DNA of 64,000 bases, taken from the NCBI GenBank assembly GCA_900016875.1, contig FCNR01000032.1, forward strand, positions 1-64,000, in the 5' to 3' direction. Under the pieces are notes generated by a model. The model did not search any database. It saw only the letters and a program-made list of their open reading frames with translations, and had not been told where the DNA came from. The position numbers were made by a program, and so were the translations under genes. Position 1 is the first letter of the stretch. The number at the start of each line of letters is the position of its first letter. This document shows positions 1 through 8,190 of this stretch, in pieces. This DNA is from Eubacteriaceae bacterium CHKCI004 (lineage in GTDB: Bacteria; Bacillota; Clostridia; Lachnospirales; Lachnospiraceae).

Positions 1-7
1 TAGATCA

Positions 8-77
8 GTGCGCTTTTTCAGCAGCGCAAGCGCTGTAATTGTAGCCAAAGCAAACAGATTCTGCTGAAAATGCGCAC
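8..77. repeat. 16-bp inverted repeat with inner palindrome
   Basis: GTGCGCTTTTTCAGCA at 8-23 is matched, with one mismatch, by its reverse complement at 62-77. A second perfect palindrome, CAGCGCAAGCGCTG, lies at 22-35. No gene was found in 1-142. The structure lies beyond the dhaK terminator on the leftward strand, so it may belong to a gene or repeat continuing outside the window. Function unknown. Confidence 0.5.
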
Positions 78-123
78 AAAAAGTCCGTCAGCAGTTACGG
101 TCGTTAGACCGTTACTGCGACGG
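78..123 (-). terminator. Intrinsic terminator of dhaK
   Basis: Read leftward, a long stem (CCGTC plus GCAGTNACGGTC arms, 85-102 paired with 108-123) is followed by a run of five U. It lies just downstream of the dhaK stop. It suggests that dhaK is the last gene of its transcript and that dhaL is not co-transcribed immediately downstream. Confidence 0.75.
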
Positions 124-142
124 AACCTTTTGTGCCAGTAAA

Positions 143-1141
143 TTATTTAGCCACTGTCATAGCCGGAGTATCTGCTTCTGCATCTAACAGCTCTTTCATC
201 TGGTCATCCAGACGGAGTAAGGAAATGGAGAAACCTTCCATCTCAAGGGATGTCATGTATTCGCCAACTAAAGTCTTGTAAACTTTGATACCTTTCTCTG
301 CCAGAACGTCAGCCACACGATTATTAACAACGAAGAGCTCCATCAGAGGAGTAGCGCCGCATCCGTTGATCATAACAGCAACTTCAGATCCGGAGTAATC
401 GATATCAGCAAGGATCTTCTCTAATAATGTATCAACGATCTCATCTGCTGTCTCCATCTCTTTCTTCTCTACGCCAGGCTCTCCATGGATACCGATACCG
501 ATCTCCATCTCGTTGTCAGCCAGCTCAAATCCAGGTTCTCCTGCTGCCGGAACGGTACAAGGGCGGATAGCCATTCCCATGGTTCTCACGTTATCGATAA
601 CCTTCTGTGCAACTGCCTGTACTTCGTCAAGGCTTGCTCCTGTCTCAGCCAGAGCGCCAGCGATCTTATGTACAAATACAGTACCCGCAACACCGCGGCG
701 TCCTGTTGTATATAAGGAATCCTGAACAGCAACGTCATCGTTAACAACAACTTCTTTTACTTCGATGCCGTCCATGTCGGAAGCCATCTCAGCAGCCATC
801 TCAAAGTTCAGCACATCACCAGTATAGTTCTTAACAACCATCAGAACACCCTTACCAGCATCAATTGCTTTGATTCCTTCATAAATCTGGTCCGGAGTAG
901 GAGATGTAAATACAGCGCCTGCAACAGCAGCGTCCAGCATACCCTTTCCGACAAATCCGCCATGAGCCGGCTCATGTCCGCTTCCGCCGCCGCTGATAAG
1001 AGCAACCTTGCCCTCTTTCTTATCGGCTCTAACTACAACGTTACCACAGTCAAGCTTCTTCACATACTGAGGATAAGCCTTAACCATACCTTCTATCATC
1101 TGGTTTTCTACCTGATCCACTGCATTAATAATCTTTTTCAA
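143..1141 (-). CDS. dhaK: Dihydroxyacetone kinase subunit DhaK
   Basis: 332 residues, the usual DhaK length. The glycine-rich GGGSGHEPAHGGFVG motif at about 51-65 includes His56. The substrate-binding histidine is His219 in GIGIHGEPGVE; in the family this histidine forms a covalent hemiaminal with dihydroxyacetone. Family knowledge: DhaK works in the cytoplasm with DhaL, using either PTS DhaM or ATP as phosphate donor, to make dihydroxyacetone phosphate. The start is set by an AGGAGG-like site 8-9 bases upstream. A terminator follows the gene and no dhaL is visible, so the partner must lie elsewhere or beyond the window. The upstream promoter reads TTGACC-17-TATTAT. Confidence 0.93.
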   Translation of the reverse strand: MKKIINAVDQVENQMIEGMVKAYPQYVKKLDCGNVVVRADKKEGKVALISGGGSGHEPAHGGFVGKGMLDAAVAGAVFTSPTPDQIYEGIKAIDAGKGVLMVVKNYTGDVLNFEMAAEMASDMDGIEVKEVVVNDDVAVQDSLYTTGRRGVAGTVFVHKIAGALAETGASLDEVQAVAQKVIDNVRTMGMAIRPCTVPAAGEPGFELADNEMEIGIGIHGEPGVEKKEMETADEIVDTLLEKILADIDYSGSEVAVMINGCGATPLMELFVVNNRVADVLAEKGIKVYKTLVGEYMTSLEMEGFSISLLRLDDQMKELLDAEADTPAMTVAK

Positions 1142-1211
1142 AATAATCTCCTCCTTACTGGTTCATTGAAAATAGTTCAGATTAGACAATTATTGCCTTC
1201 ATCCTTTACTA

Positions 1212-1240
1212 ATAATATCACTTTTGCATATACAGGTCAA
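1212..1240 (-). promoter_or_regulatory. Promoter of dhaK
   Basis: Leftward strand: -35 TTGACC (1240-1235), 17-bp spacer, -10 TATTAT (1217-1212). It lies about 70 bases upstream of the dhaK start codon, a normal distance. Confidence 0.6.
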
Positions 1241-1273
1241 TTAAAAAAATCTATTTTTCATCCAATTTACACA

Positions 1274-1302
1274 TTTAACTTTTTTCTTATATTTGTTATA
1301 GT
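1274..1302 (+). promoter_or_regulatory. Promoter of galM
   Basis: Rightward strand: -35-like TTTAAC (1274-1279), 17-bp spacer, -10 TATAGT (1297-1302). It is followed about 50 bases later by the galM start. The galM and dhaK promoters diverge from the same intergenic region. Confidence 0.5.
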
Positions 1303-1351
1303 TGATGTAAATGTAATTCATGTAAATATTATGAAAAAGGAGAGGACTCAG

Positions 1352-2383
1352 ATGAAAGTATTGGATTTCGGAACGACGAAAGACGGGCATCAGACCCATC
1401 TTTACACCTTAAAAAATGACACGCTTGAATGCCGTGTCACTGATTTCGGCTCTATTCTCGTGAACCTTTTCGCACCGGACAAGAACGGCGATATTGTCGA
1501 CGTGGTTTTAGGCTTTGACGACGTATCCGGCTATGAAAATGACACAGCCAGCCTGGGCTGTAATGTAGGACGCTGCGCCAACCGCATTGGCGGCGCCGCC
1601 TTCACTCTGAACGGAACCGAGTACCATCTTGATAAAAATGACGGAGAGAACAATCTCCACAGCGGATTCCATCAATATTCCAAACGTATCTGGACTGTAA
1701 AGGAATACACGGATACCGCCATCACATTTACACTGGACAGTCCGGACATGGATCAGGGCTTCCCTGGCGCCCTCACAATGTCGGTTACCTACCGCCTGGA
1801 AGATAATGCGTTAAAGCTCAGTTTCTCGGCTGTTCCAGACAAAGACACCATCATCAATATGACTAATCACAGCTATTTTAATCTCAATGGTAAAGGAGAC
1901 GTTCTGGATCATATGGCTGCGGTCAACGCCAGCCGGTTCACTCCATCTGACGCTCAGTCCATCCCTACCGGCGTCTTCACAGACGTGGCTGGCACCCCGA
2001 TGGACTTCCGCGAGCCAAAAGCCATCGGGCAGGATATAGGAGAGGATTATGACCAGCTGGTTCAGGCGCGTGGTTACGACCACAACTATGTGATCAATGA
2101 TTACGACGGTACTGTACGTTACGCTGTACACCTGTATTCAGAAGCTTCCGGCATCCTCATGGATCTGTCCACCGATTATCCGGGCATCCAGATGTACACC
2201 GCCAACTATCTTGAGGACGAGCACGGCAAAGGCGGCGCCGTTTATCACCCAAGAGACGCCGTCTGCTTTGAACCGCAGTTCTTCCCGGACGCTGTCAATA
2301 AACCGGATTTTCCAAGTCCGGTTTGTAAGGCTGGTACGACATATCACAAAGAGATCATCTATACATTTTCCATTGATAAATAA
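1352..2383 (+). CDS. galM: Galactose mutarotase (aldose 1-epimerase)
   Basis: 343 residues, normal for the family. It interconverts the alpha and beta anomers of galactose or glucose in the cytoplasm, feeding the Leloir pathway. Visible family motifs: NNLHSG with His103, NHSYFNLNG with the catalytic-type His173, GYDHNYV, and CFEPQ with the general-base-type Glu307. The open frame extends far upstream to 962, but that part covers promoter DNA and antisense dhaK. The ATG at 1352 has a good AGGAG site (1338-1342) 9 bases before it, so I use it. Its place beside an mgl-type importer and sugar sensors fits galactose use. Confidence 0.93.
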   Translation: MKVLDFGTTKDGHQTHLYTLKNDTLECRVTDFGSILVNLFAPDKNGDIVDVVLGFDDVSGYENDTASLGCNVGRCANRIGGAAFTLNGTEYHLDKNDGENNLHSGFHQYSKRIWTVKEYTDTAITFTLDSPDMDQGFPGALTMSVTYRLEDNALKLSFSAVPDKDTIINMTNHSYFNLNGKGDVLDHMAAVNASRFTPSDAQSIPTGVFTDVAGTPMDFREPKAIGQDIGEDYDQLVQARGYDHNYVINDYDGTVRYAVHLYSEASGILMDLSTDYPGIQMYTANYLEDEHGKGGAVYHPRDAVCFEPQFFPDAVNKPDFPSPVCKAGTTYHKEIIYTFSIDK

Positions 2384-2469
2384 AGCCGGCGTCCAGGAGC
2401 ATATACAGCAGGAAACGCGCCAGCCTTTAAGAAGAAGTACATAAAGCTGGTTTTTCCCGTGACGTAACT

Positions 2470-2523
2470 CGCGGGACGCCATGCGGCACACTCGATCATC
2501 ATGTGTCCGCACGGCGTCCCGCG
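2470..2523. terminator. Bidirectional terminator-like hairpin
   Basis: CGCGGGACGCC at 2470-2480 pairs with GGCGTCCCGCG at 2513-2523, with a further partly paired inner stem. It sits between the converging ends of galM and the leftward lipoprotein gene and probably serves both. The T-rich TTATTATTTATTT follows on the plus strand. Confidence 0.7.
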
Positions 2524-2530
2524 TTATTAT

Positions 2531-3559
2531 TTATTTCCGGTTCAAAAACTCATCCACATTGTCTGCCGTCACTTTCAGATACGGCAGGTAAACGTACCGC
2601 TCATTTTCAAAAGTAATCGCATCGAGGCTCCCTCCGGTGGCAAGGGCAACCGACAGTTCTGCCATGACTGAGGCCTGTCCCTCCTTGTCATTATAGACAG
2701 TTCCGGCAAAGTCTCCGTCCTTCACTGCCTGCAGTCCCACAGAGGTTCCATCAACACCAAAAAATACAGGACGGTTATCCTCCGTATAATTCAGCTCATC
2801 ATAGGCGTCAACGGCTCCCGCCGCCATATCGTCGTTGTTGGACAATACCAGCTCCACTTCGTCATTATACTGCCGGATCATCTGCTTCATGCGGTTTTCC
2901 GCCTGGGCGCGATTCCAGTTGGCGATCTGATAACTGAGCTTTTCAAGATTAATTCCTTCTTTGTTCAGGGTATTCACCACATTTTCCGTGCGGATAATGG
3001 CGTCCTGATGATCTGCCTCTCCTTCCAGGATCACATACTGAATCTTTCCGTCACCGTTGCGGTCTACGCCTCCATTTTTGATAACTTCTGCCGCCATCTC
3101 TCCCTGCAATTCTCCGGACTGCCTGGCGATGGCTCCCACATAGTAAATCTTTTCCCACTGCATCATATCCTCTGTCACCGGCTCCCGGTTAAAGAAAATC
3201 AAAGGAATATCATGTTCTCTGGCCGTATCAATGATCTCTGACGGATCCGCCCGGTCCACCAGATTCACACACAATACATTGCATCCGGCATCAATAAGCT
3301 CCTTCACCTGTTCATTCTGTGTCTTCTCCAGCCCCGCCGCTTCCCGGACCATAGCTGTCACCTCAAGATCCTCTGTTTTATAGGTCTCCAGTTCATTTTT
3401 AAAACAGTCGATCAGTTCTCTGACAAAGGTATCTGTCTGATTATAGTAGGCGACTCCCACCTGCACCTTCTGAGAAGTATTTCCGGACACCTCTCCGCAG
3501 GAACACAGACAGAACATGCCTACTCCGCACAAAAACAAAGTCAACAGTGTTTTTTTCAT
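2531..3559 (-). CDS. Galactose/glucose-binding lipoprotein (MglB family)
   Basis: 342 residues with a lipoprotein signal ending in LCSC (Cys around 21). The normal type I periplasmic-binding order is present: VGVAYYNQTDTF (~34-45), LCVNLVD, IFFNREP, the calcium-loop-like DRNGDGKIQYV, ADHQDAIIR, LSNNDDMAAGA, FFGVDG and AGTVYND. Judged by E. coli MglB, the sugar-contacting Asp, Phe, Asn, His-x-Asp, Arg, Asn-Asp, Asp and Asn positions are all kept. It is the last gene of the operon response regulator - kinase - membrane-anchored binding protein - this protein. It is therefore more likely a sensor ligand-binder than the importer's main binding protein, though it could do both. Confidence 0.85.
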   Translation of the reverse strand: MKKTLLTLFLCGVGMFCLCSCGEVSGNTSQKVQVGVAYYNQTDTFVRELIDCFKNELETYKTEDLEVTAMVREAAGLEKTQNEQVKELIDAGCNVLCVNLVDRADPSEIIDTAREHDIPLIFFNREPVTEDMMQWEKIYYVGAIARQSGELQGEMAAEVIKNGGVDRNGDGKIQYVILEGEADHQDAIIRTENVVNTLNKEGINLEKLSYQIANWNRAQAENRMKQMIRQYNDEVELVLSNNDDMAAGAVDAYDELNYTEDNRPVFFGVDGTSVGLQAVKDGDFAGTVYNDKEGQASVMAELSVALATGGSLDAITFENERYVYLPYLKVTADNVDEFLNRK

Positions 3560-3593
3560 AGTCTCTCTTCCTCTTCTATTTCATCATTACATT

Positions 3594-4568
3594 TCATTGC
3601 GTCATGGTAAAAAGAATGTTTTGATTATCTGCAGAAAACAGCGTTTCCTTTCTGACCACAGAATAAGACAAGGACCGGACGCTGACCCGGCGGAACGGAT
3701 GCTGAAGCTTTTGTATCAAGCCTCTGACACTCTCATACCCCACATTAAATTCATCCGGAACGATCAGGCATTCTACAGAGCCGTAATCCAGATAATAAAA
3801 CGCCTCCATGGAATTGCCAATTCCATATACCACTGCTCCGTACAGATTCTTATTTGCAGCGGCTTCACCCGCCTGAATCAGACATCTGTCATCTAATGCA
3901 ATGATAATATCCACCTCAGGGTAAGCCGGAAGCGCCAGTTCTTCTTCCTGTCCGGAATAGTCATTGACCGTCCAGCGGACCTCGCCTCCCGCCTGTGCAA
4001 TGCCGTCCATAAATCCTTCCTCTTTATCCTGAAATGCCGAGGTATCTTTGCTGTTTGCAACGATCCCCAAAGTTTTTCCTTCCAGACTGCCGTTAAAATC
4101 TTTCAGCAATTCGTCTGCCAGCGCAGCGCCCATTTCATAATGATCCGGTCTGGCTACCGGCAGCGCAGACGTTTCATCGTCCGTCGTCACCGCAGATTCC
4201 ACCTGCATGACCGGCACTTTCCTGCCGATTTTTTCCAGCATTTCTTCTGTGCCTTCTCCGGCAACCGGCTGCACGATAATCCCGTTGGCCCCATTATCTA
4301 TTTCTTTCTCTAGAAGTGCTTCTTCCTCTTCGACAGTCAGCGAGCCTCCCGTACTGACCACAAACAATTCTGCGTCATAATCTGCCGCTGCCATCTCAAG
4401 CCCATATTTTAGCGCGGACCACTGAGAACTATCCGAATCCTGCAAAACCACGGATATTTTCTGAATCCTGTCATCTGCTCTGTCGAACAACATAAACGCG
4501 GCGACAATAAGAAATACTACTGCGAGAATGGCTTCTATCAATATAAATACTTTTTTATCATTTTTCAT
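3594..4568 (-). CDS. Membrane-anchored sugar-binding sensor protein
   Basis: About 324 residues. An N-terminal membrane anchor (FILIEAILAVVFLIVAAFML, ~7-26) is followed by a Peripla_BP_4-like domain (ISVVLQDSDSSQWSALKYGL, NGANGIIVQPV, VDIIIALDDRC). The ATG at 4568 overlaps the kinase stop and has AGGGTG 7 bases upstream; an in-frame GTG at 4577 is less well placed. Known parallel: XylFII, a binding protein that works with a LytS/YesN pair in Clostridium xylose sensing. By that analogy, I infer that this protein presents ligand to the adjacent kinase. It keeps fewer galactose-binding residues than its neighbour, so its ligand is uncertain. Confidence 0.75.
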   Translation of the reverse strand: MKNDKKVFILIEAILAVVFLIVAAFMLFDRADDRIQKISVVLQDSDSSQWSALKYGLEMAAADYDAELFVVSTGGSLTVEEEEALLEKEIDNGANGIIVQPVAGEGTEEMLEKIGRKVPVMQVESAVTTDDETSALPVARPDHYEMGAALADELLKDFNGSLEGKTLGIVANSKDTSAFQDKEEGFMDGIAQAGGEVRWTVNDYSGQEEELALPAYPEVDIIIALDDRCLIQAGEAAANKNLYGAVVYGIGNSMEAFYYLDYGSVECLIVPDEFNVGYESVRGLIQKLQHPFRRVSVRSLSYSVVRKETLFSADNQNILFTMTQ

Positions 4569-6426
4569 GGCTGTCACCCTGCCGTTTTATTTCACCGGTA
4601 TCTTCGATGCTGAAAATATTACCTTCTTCCAGTTTTTTTCGATTTTCTTCTGTATAAGGCACCTCAGGAATACATATGGATACCCTGGTTCCCTCATCTG
4701 GCTCACTCTCCACCGTCAGTCCGTATTCTTTTCCAAAAAGAATTTTGATGCGGTTATTGACATTGACAAGACCAACGCCAGATCCTTTTTTGTGAACCCG
4801 GTTACTGTCTGTCAGTACTAAAGCCGCCTCCTCCTCGGACATGCCAAGACCATTGTCTTCCACTGCGAGAATGATATTTCCATTATCTCGTTTTCCGCTC
4901 ACAATGATTTCCCCGCAGTCGTCCATGCTGCTGACGCCGTAATTAATGGCGTTTTCCAATATCGGCTGAAGAATCAGCTTCACAGTACAGCAATCCTCAA
5001 TGGACGGATCCACCTGAAAATCCACGGAAAATGTATTTTTATAACGTATTTTCTGAATGTTCATGTAGCTTCTGGCATGCTGCAGCTCTTCTCTCACGGT
5101 GATGACTGTGCGCCCTTTGGAGAGACTGATGCGAAACAGCTTCGCCAGCTGAGATATCATGAAAGAGGCCTCGTCATTACGTTCGCCTTCGATCATCCAG
5201 ATGATAGAGTCCAGTGCATTATACAGAAAATGCGGATTAATCTGGCTCTGAAGGGCATCCAGCTCGCTTTTTCTTCTCTCATTCTGCTCAATGACAATCT
5301 CTTTCATCAGCGTATCGATCTGCTCATAAGATTTTTGAATCGAATATCCCAAATGACGGATCTCCAGCGATCCTCCTATATAAATCTCCGGTTTTTCACC
5401 CGCCTCATATTCTTTCACGGAATCATTGAGCTTCATGATTGGCCTGGAAATACGCACCGAGACAATGCGATTTACAACCACGATCATCATAAAGGTCAGC
5501 AGCATGAGGAGAACGACAAAATATTGAATATTGATCATCCCATGAGTAAACGAAGATTCATACGGAATAACTCCGATAAGCTTCCAGCCGGTATAACTGA
5601 TAGTATCCACCACCACTTTCCGGCGTCCTCCGTCAAATATCTCATCGTAGACTCCTTCTTCGTAGCCTCCATTGACAACTGCGTTCTCTTTATAAATACC
5701 TTCACTGATCTGAATCTGTCTTGGATGATAAATTATCTCCCCGCTGCTGTCACAAAGATAGTAATACTGTCCATTCTGCGAATCATTTATTTGTTTCATC
5801 ATCCATGATATACTGGAAAAATCCATATCAACCAGCAAAACACCGGTCTGCACGACTCCGCTGGTCGTAATCTCCACGGCGCGGCTCAGAGAAATCACCC
5901 AATAATAATGCTGTGTTCCATCGTCAAAAAGATTCTGTATATGAGGCGTGGAAAAGTGCATATTCTCTTTTTTATTCATCGCCTGCTCAAACCAGGACTG
6001 ACTGGTGACATCCACATTTTCTTTCTGATTCGCCACTGGTTCCGCCATCATGAGGCTTCCGTAATTATTATAAAGAGCAATGCTTCTCAATTTATCTTTA
6101 TTTGCCTCATACAACAAATTCAATTTGACCTGGATATCCGGATTCTCCCTGGAAAAATCACTTTCTTTAATGGCATTATAGTACGCCGTGTCGGAAATCT
6201 GGCGCATGCTGACCAGATAATCTTCCAGACTCTTTCCAGTCTGTTCGATGAGTTTTTGTGTATTCTGAACATTCTCTTCCCTGGTCACGAAAAGAAATTG
6301 ATTGTACATGACAAATCCCATGGCAAGCATGATAAAAATGGATATCAGGGAAAATGCCGCCATAATTGTAGACTGAATCTCCTTGGGCTTCACAAAATCC
6401 CAGAATCTGATTCTTTTACTTTTCAC
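4558..6426 (-). CDS. Sensor histidine kinase, LytS/YesM type
   Basis: 622 residues from a GTG start at 6426 that overlaps the response-regulator stop (GTGAAAAGTAA). GGAG lies 10 bases before it, and the longer frame back to 6510 runs into the regulator gene. TM1 is ~20-42, then a Cache-like extracellular sensor, TM2 ~301-320, and a HAMP-like linker. The His_kinase domain has phospho-acceptor His399 in INPHFLYN. The HATPase part shows ENAINYG, NGLGMSEEE and GSGVGLVNVNNR. Family knowledge: such kinases phosphorylate AraC-type response regulators to switch sugar transport genes. The following gene encodes a likely extracellular ligand-binding partner. Confidence 0.9.
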   Translation of the reverse strand: MKSKRIRFWDFVKPKEIQSTIMAAFSLISIFIMLAMGFVMYNQFLFVTREENVQNTQKLIEQTGKSLEDYLVSMRQISDTAYYNAIKESDFSRENPDIQVKLNLLYEANKDKLRSIALYNNYGSLMMAEPVANQKENVDVTSQSWFEQAMNKKENMHFSTPHIQNLFDDGTQHYYWVISLSRAVEITTSGVVQTGVLLVDMDFSSISWMMKQINDSQNGQYYYLCDSSGEIIYHPRQIQISEGIYKENAVVNGGYEEGVYDEIFDGGRRKVVVDTISYTGWKLIGVIPYESSFTHGMINIQYFVVLLMLLTFMMIVVVNRIVSVRISRPIMKLNDSVKEYEAGEKPEIYIGGSLEIRHLGYSIQKSYEQIDTLMKEIVIEQNERRKSELDALQSQINPHFLYNALDSIIWMIEGERNDEASFMISQLAKLFRISLSKGRTVITVREELQHARSYMNIQKIRYKNTFSVDFQVDPSIEDCCTVKLILQPILENAINYGVSSMDDCGEIIVSGKRDNGNIILAVEDNGLGMSEEEAALVLTDSNRVHKKGSGVGLVNVNNRIKILFGKEYGLTVESEPDEGTRVSICIPEVPYTEENRKKLEEGNIFSIEDTGEIKRQGDSHEK

Positions 6427-8029
6427 TTTTTGTATGCTCCATTCTGTATTTGGACGGGGACGCCCCAAACTGCCGTTTAAACACATAACTGAAATAATTC
6501 GGGTCCGCATATCCCACCTGACCGGCTATGACATAATTCTTTTCATCGGTCTCGATGAGCAATCTCGCCGCATGTTCCATACGACATTCTGTCAAAAATC
6601 CAATGAAAGAAGTTCCGGTCTCCTTCTTAAAAATACTGGAAAAATAAGAATTGGATACTCCAAGTTCCCGGCAGATCTCGTCGAGGGACAAATTTTCATC
6701 TGCATAATTGGTATAAATGTATTCTTTCGCGTCAGTGACAATGGACTGCGACGACGTACTCCTCACCTTGGCCAGTTTTTCACTGAAAGACAGGCTGGTA
6801 TCAGTCAGCCACTGTTTAAGAACATCCGGAACAAAGTCTACCAGACGGTCGCACAGCTGCTTCATATCGCCAAGCATTTCTTCCGCCGGAATATTATTAT
6901 GGGACGCAAAGCGGTACAATTCTCCGATCATTTCCATGACAGCCACATTATGCTGCTGCAAAGACTGTCCGGAGAAGGAAGGATGCTGCAGATACTTTTC
7001 CGCCGCTTCTTTGATACGATTCTCATCGCCAAGCCGGATCATCTTAAACAGCGTGGACACTTCCGAATTCTGTTCCGACGCTTCCATTTCCCTGTTCTGC
7101 GGAACAATCTCCCCGATATTAATGGCTCTGGACGCTCCGTAGATTGCCCGGTAGGATAAAGCCTCTCTGGCTCCCGCATAGGACCTCGACAGCTGCAGGA
7201 TATCAGAAACACAGGAGCCCACTCCCACCGTAACCACTGCACCGAGAATACGCTGAGCATATCGGCAGAACTTATCGCAGTCGTCCGTCAGCTCTATCAT
7301 ATCATCCTCTTTGTCAAGCTGTATGATCGCCACTCCATTCTCCAGATAAGTAAAATGACTCATTCTCCATTTGGGACTCAGACGTTCATCTACCTGCTTT
7401 TTTACCAGTGTATCAAGCAGCACCGGATTAATATTCTCCGGCACCTGGCTGGAAGATGTATGAATGACCAGGCAGCAGTAAAAAGGTCCTGTCAGAGAAA
7501 TTTGATAATTGATCAGATATTTCTCCAGATCTTCTTTTGTAATCTTTCCCTCAATGAGCGTAGAATAAAAATTTGCCTGAAGCAAAGGCAGAGATTCCAT
7601 ATAATATTGCTGCAGGGTTTCCACATTCCGTTTTTCTCTGATTTCCTGTTCCAGCTTTGCTCTGAGCTTGGTAAAGACCTCAGATAATTCCATGGAATTG
7701 ATCGGTTTTAAAATGTATTCCTCCACACCCATATGTACAGATTCCCTGGCATACTCAAACTCGTCAAATCCGGTAAATACAAGGATTTTAATCTCCGGAT
7801 ACCGCTCCTTAATCTGTCTGGTCAATTCAATGCCATCCATATATGGCATTTTAATATCTGTCATCACCACATCAGGCTGATATTCTTCCACCATCTCCAG
7901 CGCTTTTACTCCATTGCTGGCATGACCCACTACGGAAAAGCCCAATGCCTCCCAATCCATTTTTTTAATGATGATCTGGATGACCTCCTCCTCATCATCT
8001 ACCAAAAGCAAGGTATATTTATCCATCAT
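6416..8029 (-). CDS. AraC-type response regulator, YesN family
   Basis: 537 residues. The receiver domain has the acidic pair Asp11/Asp12 and the phospho-acceptor Asp58 in MTDIKMPYMDG. A long middle region follows, then a C-terminal AraC double helix-turn-helix (SLDEICRELGVSNSYFSSIFK, then AGQVGYADPNYFSYVFKRQFG). It is the first gene of the operon, with a strong promoter just upstream. The likely target is the adjacent mglBAC operon, because such regulators usually activate neighbouring sugar transporters; this is inference from position. Confidence 0.92.
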   Translation of the reverse strand: MMDKYTLLLVDDEEEVIQIIIKKMDWEALGFSVVGHASNGVKALEMVEEYQPDVVMTDIKMPYMDGIELTRQIKERYPEIKILVFTGFDEFEYARESVHMGVEEYILKPINSMELSEVFTKLRAKLEQEIREKRNVETLQQYYMESLPLLQANFYSTLIEGKITKEDLEKYLINYQISLTGPFYCCLVIHTSSSQVPENINPVLLDTLVKKQVDERLSPKWRMSHFTYLENGVAIIQLDKEDDMIELTDDCDKFCRYAQRILGAVVTVGVGSCVSDILQLSRSYAGAREALSYRAIYGASRAINIGEIVPQNREMEASEQNSEVSTLFKMIRLGDENRIKEAAEKYLQHPSFSGQSLQQHNVAVMEMIGELYRFASHNNIPAEEMLGDMKQLCDRLVDFVPDVLKQWLTDTSLSFSEKLAKVRSTSSQSIVTDAKEYIYTNYADENLSLDEICRELGVSNSYFSSIFKKETGTSFIGFLTECRMEHAARLLIETDEKNYVIAGQVGYADPNYFSYVFKRQFGASPSKYRMEHTKSEK

Positions 8030-8074
8030 TTTCTCCCTCTATTTACATCTTTCTATCTCAATTCATATAAAGAA

Positions 8075-8103
8075 ATTATAACAAATGTCTGATTCCATGT
8101 AAA
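8075..8103 (-). promoter_or_regulatory. Promoter of the sensor operon
   Basis: Leftward: -35 TTTACA (8103-8098), 17-bp spacer, -10 TATAAT (8080-8075). It lies about 45 bases before the regulator start. Near-consensus boxes suggest steady expression of the sensing proteins. Confidence 0.75.
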
Positions 8104-8137
8104 CAGCCGGAATTCGAACAGAGTTTCTTAAGAAAGA

Positions 8138-8174
8138 GAAACAAAAGAAGAGCCAGAATCCAATCTGGCTCTTC
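8138..8174 (-). terminator. Terminator of the mglBAC operon
   Basis: GAAGAGCCAGA (8147-8157) pairs with TCTGGCTCTTC (8164-8174). On the leftward strand the stem is followed by a U-rich run. It separates mglC from the sensor-operon promoter. Confidence 0.8.
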
Positions 8175-8190
8175 CTCAAAGACATATATT

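Noticed and set aside
962-1351. N-terminal extension of galM
   Set aside because: Covers antisense dhaK and the divergent promoter region; the ATG at 1352 with an AGGAG site gives the normal family length.
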